Both the position numbers and the translations under genes were made by a program. Source: Baffinella frigidus (lineage: Eukaryota > Cryptophyceae > Cryptomonadales > Baffinellaceae). Taken from it: 11,611 bases of DNA. Positions 1-5,472 of this stretch are shown here, one piece after another (the first letter of the stretch is position 1; each line of letters opens with the position of its first letter). Location of the stretch: the NCBI GenBank assembly GCA_026770585.1, contig MU647911.1, forward strand, positions 22,716 to 34,326, in the 5' to 3' direction. The notes under the pieces are model-generated. The model searched no databases. It was given only the letters and a program-made list of their open reading frames with translations, and had not been told where the DNA came from.

Positions 1-167
1 GGGTGTACGGTGTAGGGTGTAGTAGGGTGTGGGGTGTAGGGTGTGGGGTGTAGGGTGTACGGTGTACGGTGTACGGTGTAGTAGGGTGTGGGGTGTAGGG
101 TGTGAAGTGTAGGGTGTACGGTGTACGGTGTACGGTGTAGTAGGGTGTGGGGTGTAGGGTGTACGGT
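1..167. repeat. GGTGTA(G/C) minisatellite with 59-bp higher-order period
   Basis: A G/T-rich tandem array of 6-7 bp units (GGTGTAC, GGTGTAG, GGTGTGG). A marker motif AGTAGGGTGT recurs at 21, 80 and 139, giving an exact 59-bp higher-order period. The complementary CA-rich form of the same motif returns at 3930-4264. It has strong strand asymmetry and no coding potential. It continues off the left edge of the window. Confidence 0.9.
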
Positions 168-197
168 ATGGTCCTCTCGAAGCAACTTCAGGACCAG
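168..197 (+). CDS. Candidate short exon, coiled-coil-like (MVLSKQLQDQ)
   Basis: A short island of non-repetitive DNA between the minisatellite and the telomere-like repeats reads MVLSKQLQDQ and ends CAG|GTCTGC, a plausible splice donor. The composition (leucines spaced among K, Q and D) resembles the E1 and E2 exons downstream, and the frame would enter phase 0 like theirs. No clear acceptor is visible because the upstream DNA is all repeat, so the 5' boundary is a guess. It is a single copy with no paralogue in the window to compare. It may equally be a remnant. Confidence 0.3.
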
Positions 198-222
198 GTC
201 TGCCTCCCGCACCACACCCTAA

Positions 223-495
223 ACTCTCAACCCTAAACCTTAAACCCTAAACCCTACGCCCTAAACCCTACGCCCTAAACCCTACGCCCTAAACCCTAAA
301 CCCTAAACCTTAAACCCTAAACCCTAAACCCTTAACCCTACACCTTACACCCTCAACCCTACACCCTACACCCTTAACTCTAAACCCTACACCCTAAACT
401 CTAACCTCTGAACCCCTGAACCCTAAACCCCAAACCCTACACCCTGAACCCAAACCCCGAACCCAAACCCTAAACCACAAACCTCCAACCCTAAT
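223..495. repeat. Degenerate CCCTAAA telomere-like repeats
   Basis: Dozens of 7-mers of the CCCTAAA type and variants (CCCTACG, CCCTACA, CCCCAAA, CCCTGAA) with many single-base changes. They lie between a candidate donor at 198 and the E1 acceptor at 507-508, so they look like intron content rather than a chromosome end. There is no gene here. Confidence 0.9.
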
Positions 496-508
496 CCCTG
501 TGTATCAG

Positions 509-559
509 GCGGAGGAGTTGAACAGCTTGCGGTATGAGGCTCTCGACCGCGAGAAGGAG
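509..559 (+). CDS. E1 exon, copy 1 (17 codons, coiled-coil-like)
   Basis: Follows TATCAG and is followed by GTCCTC. The 51 nt read AEELNSLRYEALDREKE in phase 0, with G/C at most third positions, unlike the flanks. It is rich in E, R, K and L with helix-forming residues, so a coiled-coil segment is likely. Four further copies follow at 769, 1141, 1350 and 1572. Changes between copies include silent ones (TAT/TAC, GAG/GAA, GCT/GCG) as well as replacements (L/V at residue 4, R/W at residue 8). This is the best-preserved copy with a CAG acceptor, so it is the likeliest functional one. The host protein is not recognised. Confidence 0.55.
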
Positions 560-768
560 GTCCTCACTTACACCCCACCTTCTTTTTGTTCTTACTTTTT
601 AAAAAATATTATTTATTATTATTATTATTATTATTCTCCTTCTTATTCTTTACTGTACTTGATTATTTATTGTACTTGATTATTTCCCGTTGTGTACTTG
701 ATTATTTCCCGGTGTTGCTAATATTTTATATCAGGTGATGTGTTACTAGTCTCCAGTCTAGACATGAG
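560..768 (+). other. Intron-like spacer of E1 unit 1, with (ATT)n
   Basis: A T-rich spacer containing an ATT microsatellite near 606-634 and a 16-bp phrase beginning TGTACTTGATTATTT that is tandemly repeated near 653-710. It aligns with the spacer at 1401-1571 (shared CTTTTTGTTCTTACT-like, TTATTCTCCTTCTTATTC and TTACTAGTCTC phrases). The duplicated unit is therefore exon plus intron, not the exon alone. It ends ATGAG|GCG before E1 copy 2. Confidence 0.7.
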
Positions 769-816
769 GCGGAGGAGGTGAACAGCTTGCGGTACGAGGC
801 TCTCGACCGCGAAAAG
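769..816 (+). pseudogene. E1 exon copy 2, donor lost
   Basis: Reads AEEVNSLRYEALDREK, 15 of 16 residues matching copy 1, after ATGAG. The last GAG codon and the donor G are missing: the sequence passes directly from AAG into TGCTTAATTTA, and that 11-mer is repeated immediately downstream beside an inverted-repeat element. The disruption of the 3' boundary probably accompanied the element's arrival or a slippage event. Confidence 0.55.
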
Positions 817-829
817 TGCTTAATTTAAG

Positions 830-987
830 GTGCTTAATTTAATCTGCATACAAGCATTAATTGATTGCTTTTGGCAACGAAAATTACTACACGATTTGCT
901 CATAAAAGTATTAGTAAAGCGTTTGTGTAGTAAATTTCGTTGCACCAAAAGCAATTAATTAATACTTTTGTGGAGATGAAATTGCAC
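830..987. mobile_element. MITE-like inverted repeat 1 (about 158 bp)
   Basis: Two arms of about 65 bp are imperfect reverse complements around a short AT-rich loop near 900-920. Left-arm landmarks are ATTGCTTTTGG, CAACGAAAATTACTACAC; the right arm carries their complements at about 926-965. The outer limits pair as GTGC/GCAC at 830-833 and 984-987. It has no coding capacity. The inner ATTACTACAC motif is shared with the element at 2949-3110, whose outer arms differ, so they may be related families. Confidence 0.75.
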
Positions 988-1140
988 AATCCCTTCTAAG
1001 TATCATCATCGTTAGTATGATATGATAATCATTATCATTATCAATACACTGTATGTTGGTTAGCATGGTTATTGTTGTTAGTATGAGTAAGAGTATAAGT
1101 ATTATAATTCTTATGATTTTTTACTATTTTCAAGTTTGGG
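988..1140. other. Intron-like AT-rich spacer of E1 unit 2
   Basis: A low-complexity spacer of TATCAT, ATTATC and GTTATT phrases. It begins CCCTTCTAAGTATCATC, like 1208-1220 (CCCTTCTTAGTATCGTG), supporting unit-level duplication with 1192-1349. I see no gene, and short ORFs here are chance readings of simple sequence. Confidence 0.6.
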
Positions 1141-1191
1141 AAGGGGGAGGTGAACAGCTTGTGGTACGAGGCTCTCGACCGCAACAAGGAG
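1141..1191 (+). CDS. E1 exon copy 3
   Basis: Reads KGEVNSLWYEALDRNKE in the same phase as copy 1 and ends AAGGAG|GTGCTC. Replacements relative to copy 1 are A1K, E2G, L4V, R8W and E15N. No AG stands at the expected acceptor position (the preceding bases are TTTGGG), so splicing would need another site. It is probably a decaying copy despite the intact frame. Confidence 0.4.
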
Positions 1192-1349
1192 GTGCTCAAT
1201 GTCCCAAACCCTTCTTAGTATCGTGACTATTATCTTCACTATCATTGCTGTTATCATCTTTATTTTTTTGGTATTCCTATCGCTATGACTATTACTATTA
1301 CAGCTACTATTATCATTGTTGTTATTCTTCACTACTATCAAGCCTAGAA
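1192..1349 (+). other. Intron-like spacer of E1 unit 3
   Basis: T- and A-rich simple sequence (ATTATC, ACTATT, CATTGTTGTTATT). It starts with the recurring donor-side phrase GTGCT(C/T)AATG, also present after copy 4. Homology to 988-1140 is visible at its left end. No gene. Confidence 0.6.
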
Positions 1350-1400
1350 ATGAGTAAGGTGAACAGCTTGCGGTACGAGGCGCTCGAACGCGAGAAGGAG
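1350..1400 (+). CDS. E1 exon copy 4
   Basis: The frame MSKVNSLRYEALEREKE is open here and ends GAG|GTGCTTAATG. From residue 4 on it matches copy 1 except L/V and D/E. The acceptor-like ATGAG falls at 1350-1354; splicing there would give TAAGGTG and break the frame, because about 5 nt of the exon start is missing relative to copy 1. Third-position differences (GCG, GAA) suggest age. It may be a pseudo-exon, although the coding core is nearly unchanged. Confidence 0.45.
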
Positions 1401-1571
1401 GTGCTTAATGCCCCCCCCCCTTCATTTTGTTCTTACTATTGTTTTTTAACATTATTATTATTCTCCTTCTTATTCGTTACAAAAATTTATTCTTTATTTC
1501 TACCCACGGTTGCTAATATTCTTATTCTCATTCTTGTTATTATTGTTACTAGTCTCTAATCCAGAAACGAG
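1401..1571 (+). other. Intron-like spacer of E1 unit 4
   Basis: Homologous to 560-768 along most of its length, sharing the T-rich block, ATT runs and the TTACTAGTCTC phrase, and ending AACGAG|GCG. A run of ten C residues near 1411-1421 is a slippage-prone feature. No gene. Confidence 0.65.
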
Positions 1572-1598
1572 GCGGTGGTGTTGAACAGCTTGCGGTAC
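1572..1598 (+). pseudogene. E1 exon copy 5, truncated
   Basis: Reads AVVLNSLRY after AACGAG and then meets GTACCC, so only the first nine codons remain; EE has become VV. The sequence leaves homology at CGGTAC and passes into TTTAGGG-type repeats at about 1623. GTACCC could act as a new donor, but the likelier view is a truncated copy at the edge of the cluster. Confidence 0.5.
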
Positions 1599-1660
1599 GT
1601 ACCCTTTCGACAACCTAAACCAGGTTTAGGGTTTAGGGTTTAGGGGTTTCCTAAACCCTA

Positions 1661-1710
1661 AGCACCTTCTTCTCGCGGTCGAGAGCTCTCGACCGCGAGA
1701 AGGAGGTGCT
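1661..1710. repeat. Palindrome made from E1 3' end
   Basis: Two 25-bp arms with one mismatch and no spacer. The right arm (1686-1710) is the E1 3' end plus donor (CTCTCGACCGCGAGAAGG...), and the left arm is its reverse complement. Telomere-like repeats also switch here from TTTAGGG (1623-1648) to CCCTAAA (1650-1661), so the inversion extends beyond the exon. It can extrude as a hairpin. Confidence 0.9.
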
Positions 1711-1905
1711 GTGGCCTGAACCCTGAACAATCAACCCGGCATCGCACTAGCCCCCTAAGACAGCTAGGAACACGCAAGGCAGTCACCTCGGACAGTTGGC
1801 TTCGGCGTCCGCGTGACCGGTCACGCGGGCGTTCACGAGCCTGCCGACGGGGCTGTTCCACCTCGAGAAGGAGGTGCTGTGGCCTGAACCCTGAACAATC
1901 AACCC
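1696..1905. mobile_element. 84-bp element, site 1, between 42-bp direct repeats
   Basis: The 84-bp core at 1776-1859 starts AAGGCAGTCACCTCGG and ends GGGGCTGTTCC. It is 83/84 identical to cores at 7573 and 8284 (A for G at 1847). Flanking identical 42-bp direct repeats lie at 1696-1737 and 1864-1905; they consist of the E1 donor region plus local sequence and do not occur at the other two sites. Between the left repeat and the core lie 38 bp of unique DNA. The core centre is an 18-bp palindrome, CGCGTGACCGGTCACGCG. One frame is open and GC3-rich (SPRTVGFGVRVTGHAG...), so an exon origin is possible, but no donor follows. Confidence 0.75.
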
Positions 1906-2189
1906 TAGAAACTGAACACTGAACACTGAACACTAAACACTAAACAATGAACGCTAAACAAGGAACCCTAAAAACTAAACAATAAACAATAAACAATAAA
2001 CAATAAACAATAAACAATAAACAATAAACCCTAAACAATCAACCCTAAACCCTAAACCCGAAACCCTAAACCCTAAACCCTAAACTCTAAACCCTAAACC
2101 CTAAACCTTAAACCCTAAACCCTAAACCCCAAACACTAAACACTGAATCCTAAACCCTAGACCCTAAACCCTAAACCCGAACCCACAAC
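1906..2189. repeat. 7-mer blocks: CAATAAA then CCCTAAA
   Basis: About eight consecutive CAATAAA units (near 1974-2030) are bounded by CACTGAA/CACTAAA units on the left and by CCCTAAA units on the right. The 7-bp period is kept while the unit sequence changes in blocks. No gene. Confidence 0.9.
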
Positions 2190-2191
2190 AG

Positions 2192-2245
2192 TTCTACCTC
2201 TTGCCCTGCCCGTGTCAAGAGGTGGAACGGTTTCGGGACAGCAGC
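2192..2245 (+). CDS. Candidate exon or E2-related remnant (FYLLPCPCQEVERFRDSS)
   Basis: After ACAACAG, an open non-repetitive stretch reads FYLLPCPCQEVERFRDSS. Its QEVERF part matches the start of E2 (VERLSQ) at the nucleotide level (GTGGAACGG). It may be a real exon or an E2 copy fused to other DNA. No convincing donor follows; the next bases are CCTTTTACAG. It is isolated between telomere-like blocks. Confidence 0.3.
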
Positions 2246-2300
2246 CTTTTACAGTAGCCTTTTTATATGTGGGAGGGGGGAGGATTGGGGAGCCAATCTC

Positions 2301-2357
2301 TTCCTCCTCCTCCTCCTCCTCCTCCTCCTCGTCTTCTTCTTCGTCATCTTTTTCTTC
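2301..2357. repeat. (CTC)n/(TTC)n microsatellite
   Basis: CTC triplets followed by TTC-type triplets, a polypyrimidine tract on the + strand. No splice acceptor lies directly behind it. Confidence 0.9.
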
Positions 2358-2370
2358 TTCGCTACAACTG

Positions 2371-2580
2371 AACCCTAAACCCTAAATCCTAAAACCTGAA
2401 CCCTAAACCTTAAATCCTAAACCCTAAACCCTGAACCCTAAACCCTAAACCCTAAACCCTAAACCCTAAACCCTAAACCCTAAACCCTACACAATAAACC
2501 CCAAACCCCAAACCCTAAACCCTAAACCCTAAACCCTAAACCCTACACAATGAACACCAAACACCAAACACCAAACACGA
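2371..2580. repeat. CCCTAAA and CCAAACA arrays
   Basis: Nearly perfect CCCTAAA runs (2433-2490, 2512-2545) with an ACACAATAAAC/ACACAATGAAC interruption repeated twice, then CACCAAA units. The two halves look like a duplicated segment of about 60 bp. No gene. Confidence 0.9.
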
Positions 2581-2586
2581 ACCCAG

Positions 2587-2637
2587 GTGGAACGGCTCTC
2601 TCAGCTCGAGCAGAACATTCCCGCGACCCTCCGCCAG
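2587..2637 (+). CDS. E2 exon, copy 1 (17 codons)
   Basis: Sits between ACCCAG and GTCTGT. The 51 nt read VERLSQLEQNIPATLRQ in phase 0, the same length and phase as E1. The leucine and charge pattern suits a helix. Copies or pieces occur at 2694, 2794, 2915 (interrupted), 3889 and 5659. Between copies ACC/ACG and GCG/GCA are silent changes, while R to C and A to V are replacements. This copy is the only one complete at both ends with AG and GT, so it is the best candidate for the working exon. It may belong to the same transcript as E1. Function unknown. Confidence 0.6.
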
Positions 2638-2693
2638 GTCTGTCCCTAGGGGTTGGGATTTTTGTTTGAGGGTTTAGAGTTTAGGGTGAGACT

Positions 2694-2714
2694 ATTCCCT
2701 TAACGCTCCTGCAG
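2694..2714 (+). pseudogene. E2 3' end remnant, GC at donor
   Basis: Reads IPLTLLQ, matching the E2 ending IPATLRQ, and ends CAG|GCCTAC, so the donor GT has become GC. The upstream half is replaced by TTTAGGG-type sequence. Probably a decayed copy. Confidence 0.45.
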
Positions 2715-2793
2715 GCCTACACCCCCTCCTCGCCTCTGAACCCTTAGGGTTTCTAGACCCTAAACCCCAAATCCTGAACACCAAACACCAAAC

Positions 2794-2823
2794 GAGCAGA
2801 ATATTCCCGCGACCCTCTGCCAG
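2794..2823 (+). pseudogene. E2 exon copy, 5' truncated
   Basis: Reads EQNIPATLCQ and ends CAG|GTCTCT; the first seven codons are missing, replaced by CCAAACA repeats. The donor-side sequence GTCT matches copy 1 (GTCTGT). Confidence 0.5.
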
Positions 2824-2914
2824 GTCTCTTCCACCCTAAATCCCAAACCGCCAAACCCCTATGCCTAATGTCCCTCAGCCCTACTCTCTAATCCCCATTC
2901 TCTAATCCGTTGTG

Positions 2915-3120
2915 CTCTCAGCTCGGGCAGAACATTCCCGCAACGCTCCCATGTGGAAAGACTTATAATTCATAAACTGGATCCAATGAAATTTACTACA
3001 CAAAACGATATTTAATAGTAATATTAAAGCTAACGTGTAGTAATTTTGATTGAAATCCAGTTTATAGATTAAACTGTTTATAGATTAAAATTATAAGTTT
3101 TTCCATATGAGCTCCGCCAG
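2915..3120 (+). pseudogene. E2 exon copy split by a MITE
   Basis: The exon copy runs from about 2916 to 2948 and resumes at 3111 to 3120, ending CGCCAG|GTCACC. The two halves are contiguous E2 sequence apart from a 162-bp inverted-repeat element and a 4-bp duplication GCTC. A paralogous copy at 5659-5685 has the same 3' intron but no element, so it shows the empty site. An E to G replacement and a lost 5' portion also mark this copy as decayed. Confidence 0.7.
2949..3110. mobile_element. MITE 2 (162 bp) with 4-bp target duplication GCTC
   Basis: Terminal arms CATGTGGAAAGACTTATAAT and, in reverse complement, CATATGGAAAAACTTATAAT. The arms continue inward to CATAAACTGGA and an AATTTACTACAC/GTGTAGTAATTTT pair. 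The right arm has an extra 22-bp internal duplication (TTTATAGATTAAA repeated). GCTC stands at 2945-2948 and again at 3111-3114. No coding capacity. The inner motif links it to the element at 830-987. The superfamily is not assigned. Confidence 0.85.
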
Positions 3121-3160
3121 GTCACCCACCGATACATGCATAGTGAATATGCACATAGTA

Positions 3161-3302
3161 CACTGCCAGGGCGGAGTTTTTGTTGTTCAGTCAACTCACC
3201 TGAGAATGTGTGGTAAAGAAGTACACCATTGGTGTGTCTCGTTTCTAAAGTTGACAGATTTGTGGGTGAATTGACTTTTACAAAATCTTTGCCCTGGCAG
3301 TG
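3161..3302 (+). mobile_element. CACTGCCAGGGC-ended MITE, copy 1 (142 bp)
   Basis: Begins CACTGCCAGGGC and ends with its exact reverse complement GCCCTGGCAGTG, giving 12-bp perfect terminal inverted repeats. A reversed copy lies at 4680-4818. Internal landmarks are AGTCAACTCA, CTCGTTTCTAA and GTTGACAGATTTGTGGGTG. No clear target duplication is visible. Non-autonomous; the superfamily is not assigned from the termini alone. Confidence 0.85.
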
Positions 3303-3323
3303 CAGTAGTGAATATGTTCATAC

Positions 3324-3347
3324 GCCGACGAGATCCAGCCCGAGAAC
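3324..3347 (+). pseudogene. E3 exon 3' fragment, copy a
   Basis: Reads ADEIQPEN and continues into GTGAGTGTG, a near-consensus donor. The 5' part of E3 is replaced by a TAGTGAATATG-type spacer that follows a MITE. Codon GAG for E is a silent change from the full copies. Confidence 0.55.
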
Positions 3348-3426
3348 GTGAGTGTGTCACCCCTATATGTACATATATGGTACATAGGTATGCACATATA
3401 AAGGTGCATACACACATAGTAGGTAT
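3348..3426. repeat. Short palindromic TATGTACATATA-type spacer
   Basis: Intron-like DNA of TATGTACATATATGGTACATA and TATGCACATAT words that are self-complementary. Related spacers follow other E2 and E3 copies (3125-3160, 3475-3540, 5142-5210). They look like degenerate copies of one intron start. Confidence 0.6.
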
Positions 3427-3459
3427 GCCTTCAACGCGGATGACATCCAGCCCGAAAAC
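3427..3459 (+). pseudogene. E3 exon fragment, copy b
   Basis: Reads AFNADDIQPEN and ends AAC|GTGATT. Relative to the full copies it has two replacements (P to A, E to D) and silent changes (GCC, GAT). The 5' half (WDDVFA) is absent. A further scrap, ATCGAGAAC|GTGAGG, lies at 3542-3550, and both are followed by CTGGCACCCCCACCGATAT, so the copies duplicated together with the intron start. Confidence 0.55.
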
Positions 3460-3601
3460 GTGATTCTGGCACCCCCACCGATATACGTACATATATTGGT
3501 GCATGCATATATAGTGAATACACATACGGGTACAAACATGCATCGAGAACGTGAGGCTGGCACCCCCACCGATATTATATCCGGGTTGACAGCCGGATAT
3601 G

Positions 3602-3917
3602 GGACCTGACGGAGCGTCATGGAACATTCTCACCTCCATCTTGGAAAGCATTCGGCAGAGAAAGGTGCCTCAAGCGAGACTCGCTGTCAACCCGGATATG
3701 TCAACCCGGATATGGGTTGACAGCGAGTATCGGTATCCCCCGGATATCGGGTATCGGTATCCCCCACCGGGATATCGGTGGGGGATACCGATACCCGGAT
3801 ATCGGTGGGGGATACCGATATCCGGGTTGACAGCGAGTCTCGCTTGAGTTGGCATTTTTCTCTGCCGAATGTTTTCCAAGATGGAGGTGAGAATGTTCCA
3901 CGACGCTCCGTCAGGTC
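3602..3917. repeat. Large palindrome carrying an E2 3' end
   Basis: A left arm from 3602 and a right arm ending at 3917 are reverse complements with few mismatches and indels, meeting near 3772 with no loop. Both arms hold the words GACCTGACGGAGCGTC, GGAACATTCTCACC, TTCGGCAGAGAAA and GCGAGACTCGCTGTCAACCC. The middle is built of GATATCGGTATCCCCC units in both orientations. The left arm has an extra internal repeat of about 25 bp (CAACCCGGATATGT type). It would form a very long hairpin in single strands or RNA. Confidence 0.9.
3889..3914 (+). pseudogene. E2 3' end captured in the palindrome
   Basis: GAGAATGTTCC.CGACGCTCCGTCAG|GTCTCT aligns with the E2 3' end (CAGAACATTCCCGCAACGCTCCGCCAG|GTCTCT) with several substitutions and a one-base deletion. 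Its antisense partner is at 3602-3630. So the palindrome arose by inverted duplication of exon-containing DNA. Confidence 0.5.
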
Positions 3918-3929
3918 TCTCCCAACCCT

Positions 3930-4264
3930 CTACACCACACACCACACGCCACACACCACACCCTACACCCTACACCCTACACCTTACACCCTACACCCTA
4001 CACCCTACACCATACACCCCCCACACCACACACCACACATCACACCCTACGCCCTACACCCTACACCCTACACCCTACACCCTACACCTTACACACCACA
4101 CACCACACACCACACACAACACCACACACCACACACCACACACCACACACCACACACCACACGCCACACGCCACACACCACACACCACACCACACCACAC
4201 ACCACACACCACACACCACACACCACACCACACCACACCACACACCACACACCACACACCACAC
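3930..4264. repeat. CACACCA satellite with CCCTACA block
   Basis: ACCACAC/ACACC units of 5 and 7 bp, interrupted at 3960-4090 by CCCTACA 7-mers. Cytosine is confined almost wholly to the + strand. The long frames made only of T, H and P residues (+ strand) or C, V, W and G residues (- strand) are translations of this satellite, not genes. Confidence 0.95.
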
Positions 4265-4430
4265 ACCCTAAACCATAAACCCTCGTTTACCCCTAAACCC
4301 TAAACCCTAAACCCTAAATCCCACACCCCGAAACCCTGATCCCTAATGCCTGAACCCTGAACCCCAAACCCCAAACCCTAAACCCCAATCCCCAAACCCC
4401 AAACCCTATTCCATCATTCCCAATCCCTAG
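4265..4430. repeat. CCCTAAA and CCCCAAA repeats
   Basis: Telomere-like 7-mers changing from CCCTAAA to CCCTGAA and CCCCAAA. No gene. Confidence 0.9.
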
Positions 4431-4438
4431 ACCAACAG

Positions 4439-4452
4439 GGCGACGGGCTCTG
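4439..4452 (+). pseudogene. E3 exon 5' remnant
   Basis: After CAACAG, GGCGACGGGCTCTG matches the start of E3 copy c (CAG|GGTGACGGGATGTG). Homology stops after 14 bases. It supports the acceptor position chosen for E3. Confidence 0.35.
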
Positions 4453-4483
4453 TACAGTGGACCTACCCTAACACATACCCGTC

Positions 4484-4513
4484 GGGGCCGGACTGATTGA
4501 GTATGTGTGGAGG
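4484..4513 (+). pseudogene. EYVWR exon, copy 1
   Basis: Reads GAGLIEYVWR and then GTAGAT. It is the left member of a direct duplication with 4570-4618 (shared GGGGCCGG, GAGTATGTGTGGAGGGTA and TATGYGTTAYGGT). No clear acceptor precedes it, and its donor is weaker than that of copy 2. Confidence 0.4.
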
Positions 4514-4560
4514 GTAGATATGCGTTATGGTGTCCACCCTTCAGGCATACTTCCTTGCAG

Positions 4561-4599
4561 GGGGGATTCGGGGGCCGGCCGAAGGAGTATGTGTGGAGG
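4561..4599 (+). CDS. EYVWR exon, copy 2 (13 codons, strong splice sites)
   Basis: CTTGCAG immediately precedes and GTAAGTATG follows, the best acceptor/donor pair in the window. The 39 nt read GGFGGRPKEYVWR in phase 0, matching the size class of the other microexons. The paralogue at 4484 differs at the start (GAGLI for FGGRPK) but keeps EYVWR. It lies between E2 and E3 in the layout, so it may be a distinct exon of the same gene. Function unknown. It is short enough that chance cannot be excluded. Confidence 0.5.
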
Positions 4600-4679
4600 G
4601 TAAGTATGTGTTACGGTAGCCTGTGTTAGGGTAGCTGGACTGTATGTCTCGCCCAAACCCCAAACCCCACACCCTAATG

Positions 4680-4818
4680 CACTGCGAATCCAAAGATTTT
4701 GCAAAAGTCAATGCACCCACAAAATCTGTCAACTTAGAAACGAGGTACCCAGATTGGGTACTTCGAAAATCGACTTTCGCCTTGAGTTGACTAATACAAA
4801 AACTCCGCCCTGGCAGTG
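4680..4818 (-). mobile_element. CACTGCCAGGGC-ended MITE, copy 2, reversed (139 bp)
   Basis: Reverse complement of the 3161-3302 family: it ends GCCCTGGCAGTG at 4818 and begins CACTGCGAATCC at 4680, with the left terminus diverged. Shared internal words are AAAATCTGTCAACTTAGAAACGAG and TGAGTTGACTAATAC. A palindrome GTACCCAGATTGGGTAC lies at 4745-4761. Its end is only 37 bp before the E3 copy c exon, so it may supply part of that intron's 3' region. Confidence 0.85.
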
Positions 4819-4855
4819 TAAGGACTGATTCCTGACCCCTAAACCCGATACGCAG

Positions 4856-4918
4856 GGTGACGGGATGTGGGACGACGTTTTTGCAGCGTTCAACCCCGAC
4901 GAGATCCAGCCCGAAAAC
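4856..4918 (+). CDS. E3 exon, full copy c (21 codons)
   Basis: Bounded by ACGCAG and GTGAGTGCG, both good splice sites. The 63 nt encode GDGM followed by WDDVFAAFNPDEIQPEN in phase 0. The acidic and aromatic make-up differs from the basic E1 and E4. A second complete copy follows at 5070-5132 after a 151-bp spacer that itself starts GTGAGT and ends GCAGAG. The two copies differ by three silent codons (TTT/TTC, GAC/GAT, GAG/GAA) and four replacements (G/L, M/G, P/F, Q/R). They could be two constitutive exons, mutually exclusive exons, or one active and one decaying exon. The family is not recognised. Confidence 0.65.
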
Positions 4919-5069
4919 GTGAGTGCGCTACTCCCTACCCCTGTTGCAGTCTATTCGTGCTCCCCACTTTGCTTCCCCCGGGCTGTTTCCCGCCCCAAAG
5001 TTGACGAATTTGTACCGCGGACCCAGCATGTCAACTTAGGAATAGTCGGCGAACCTGACTTAGGCAGAG
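4919..5069 (+). other. Putative 151-bp intron between E3 copies
   Basis: Starts GTGAGT and ends GGCAGAG. It contains a fragment (4994-5050) related to the CACTGCCAGGGC MITE interior (AAGTTGACGAATTTG; GTCAACTTAGG) and a terminal TTAGGCAGAGCTAG phrase that recurs at 11521 (GAGGCAGAGCTAG). The acceptor of copy d therefore probably came with element-derived DNA. Confidence 0.55.
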
Positions 5070-5132
5070 CTAGACGGGGGGTGGGACGACGTTTTCGCAG
5101 CGTTCAACTTCGATGAAATCCGGCCCGAAAAC
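5070..5132 (+). CDS. E3 exon, full copy d (21 codons)
   Basis: Follows GCAGAG and precedes GTGAGACTC. It encodes LDGG and then WDDVFAAFNFDEIRPEN, the same 21-codon length and phase as copy c. Conservation of W, DD, VFAAFN, DEI and PEN despite changes at synonymous sites argues that this sequence was coding when it diverged. The donor (GTGAGA) is weaker than GTGAGT. It may be used together with or instead of copy c. Confidence 0.6.
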
Positions 5133-5400
5133 GTGAGACTCTCCCACCGACATATGCACATATGCATAGTGAATATATCTATGCATATATATGCCATATA
5201 TGTGTATCTACGAGTCCGTTTCCTACACCAGATCCGCACCCCTCCTCGCCTTCAAACCCTACACCGCAACCCCTCAACACCAAGCAGCGAACCGCAACCC
5301 TAAACCTTACACCTTAAACCCTAAACCCTAAACACCGAACACCGAACACCAACCCTAAACTTTAACCCTGAAATCCTAAACTCTCAACTCTCAACCCTCA
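5133..5400 (+). other. Spacer: palindromic AT words, then CCCTAAA
   Basis: 5150-5210 holds TATGCACATATGCATA and ATATATGCCATATATG self-complementary words like those after other E3 copies. 5270-5400 is degenerate CCCTAAA/CACCGAA repeat. No gene seen. Confidence 0.7.
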
Positions 5401-5406
5401 ATCGCG

Positions 5407-5430
5407 GATCGCGAGAGGCGGGCACGGGAA
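5407..5430 (+). pseudogene. E4 microexon copy 1 (no acceptor AG)
   Basis: Encodes DRERRARE exactly and ends GAA|GTACAA, but the bases before it are ATCGCG rather than AG, so it probably cannot be spliced in as it stands. Codons AGG, CGG, GCA and GAA differ from other copies silently. Confidence 0.5.
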
Positions 5431-5472
5431 GTACAAACAATAAATTTAAATGAATAAAAAACGATGGACCAG

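Noticed and set aside
2041-2545. A true chromosome end
   Set aside because: The CCCTAAA arrays are short, degenerate, mixed with other 7-mers, occur in both orientations and are spread among exon candidates. They are interstitial.
3196-3651. A 151-aa minus-strand ORF
   Set aside because: It runs across a MITE, palindromic AT spacers and the left arm of a large palindrome, all repeats. No motif, and it is antisense to the E3 fragments.
3778-4303. Two long + strand ORFs (166 and 144 aa) of T, H and P residues, and their minus-strand C, V, W and G counterparts
   Set aside because: They are translations of the CACACCA/CCCTACA satellite. Several frames are open because the repeat lacks stop words. 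No non-repeat domain is present.
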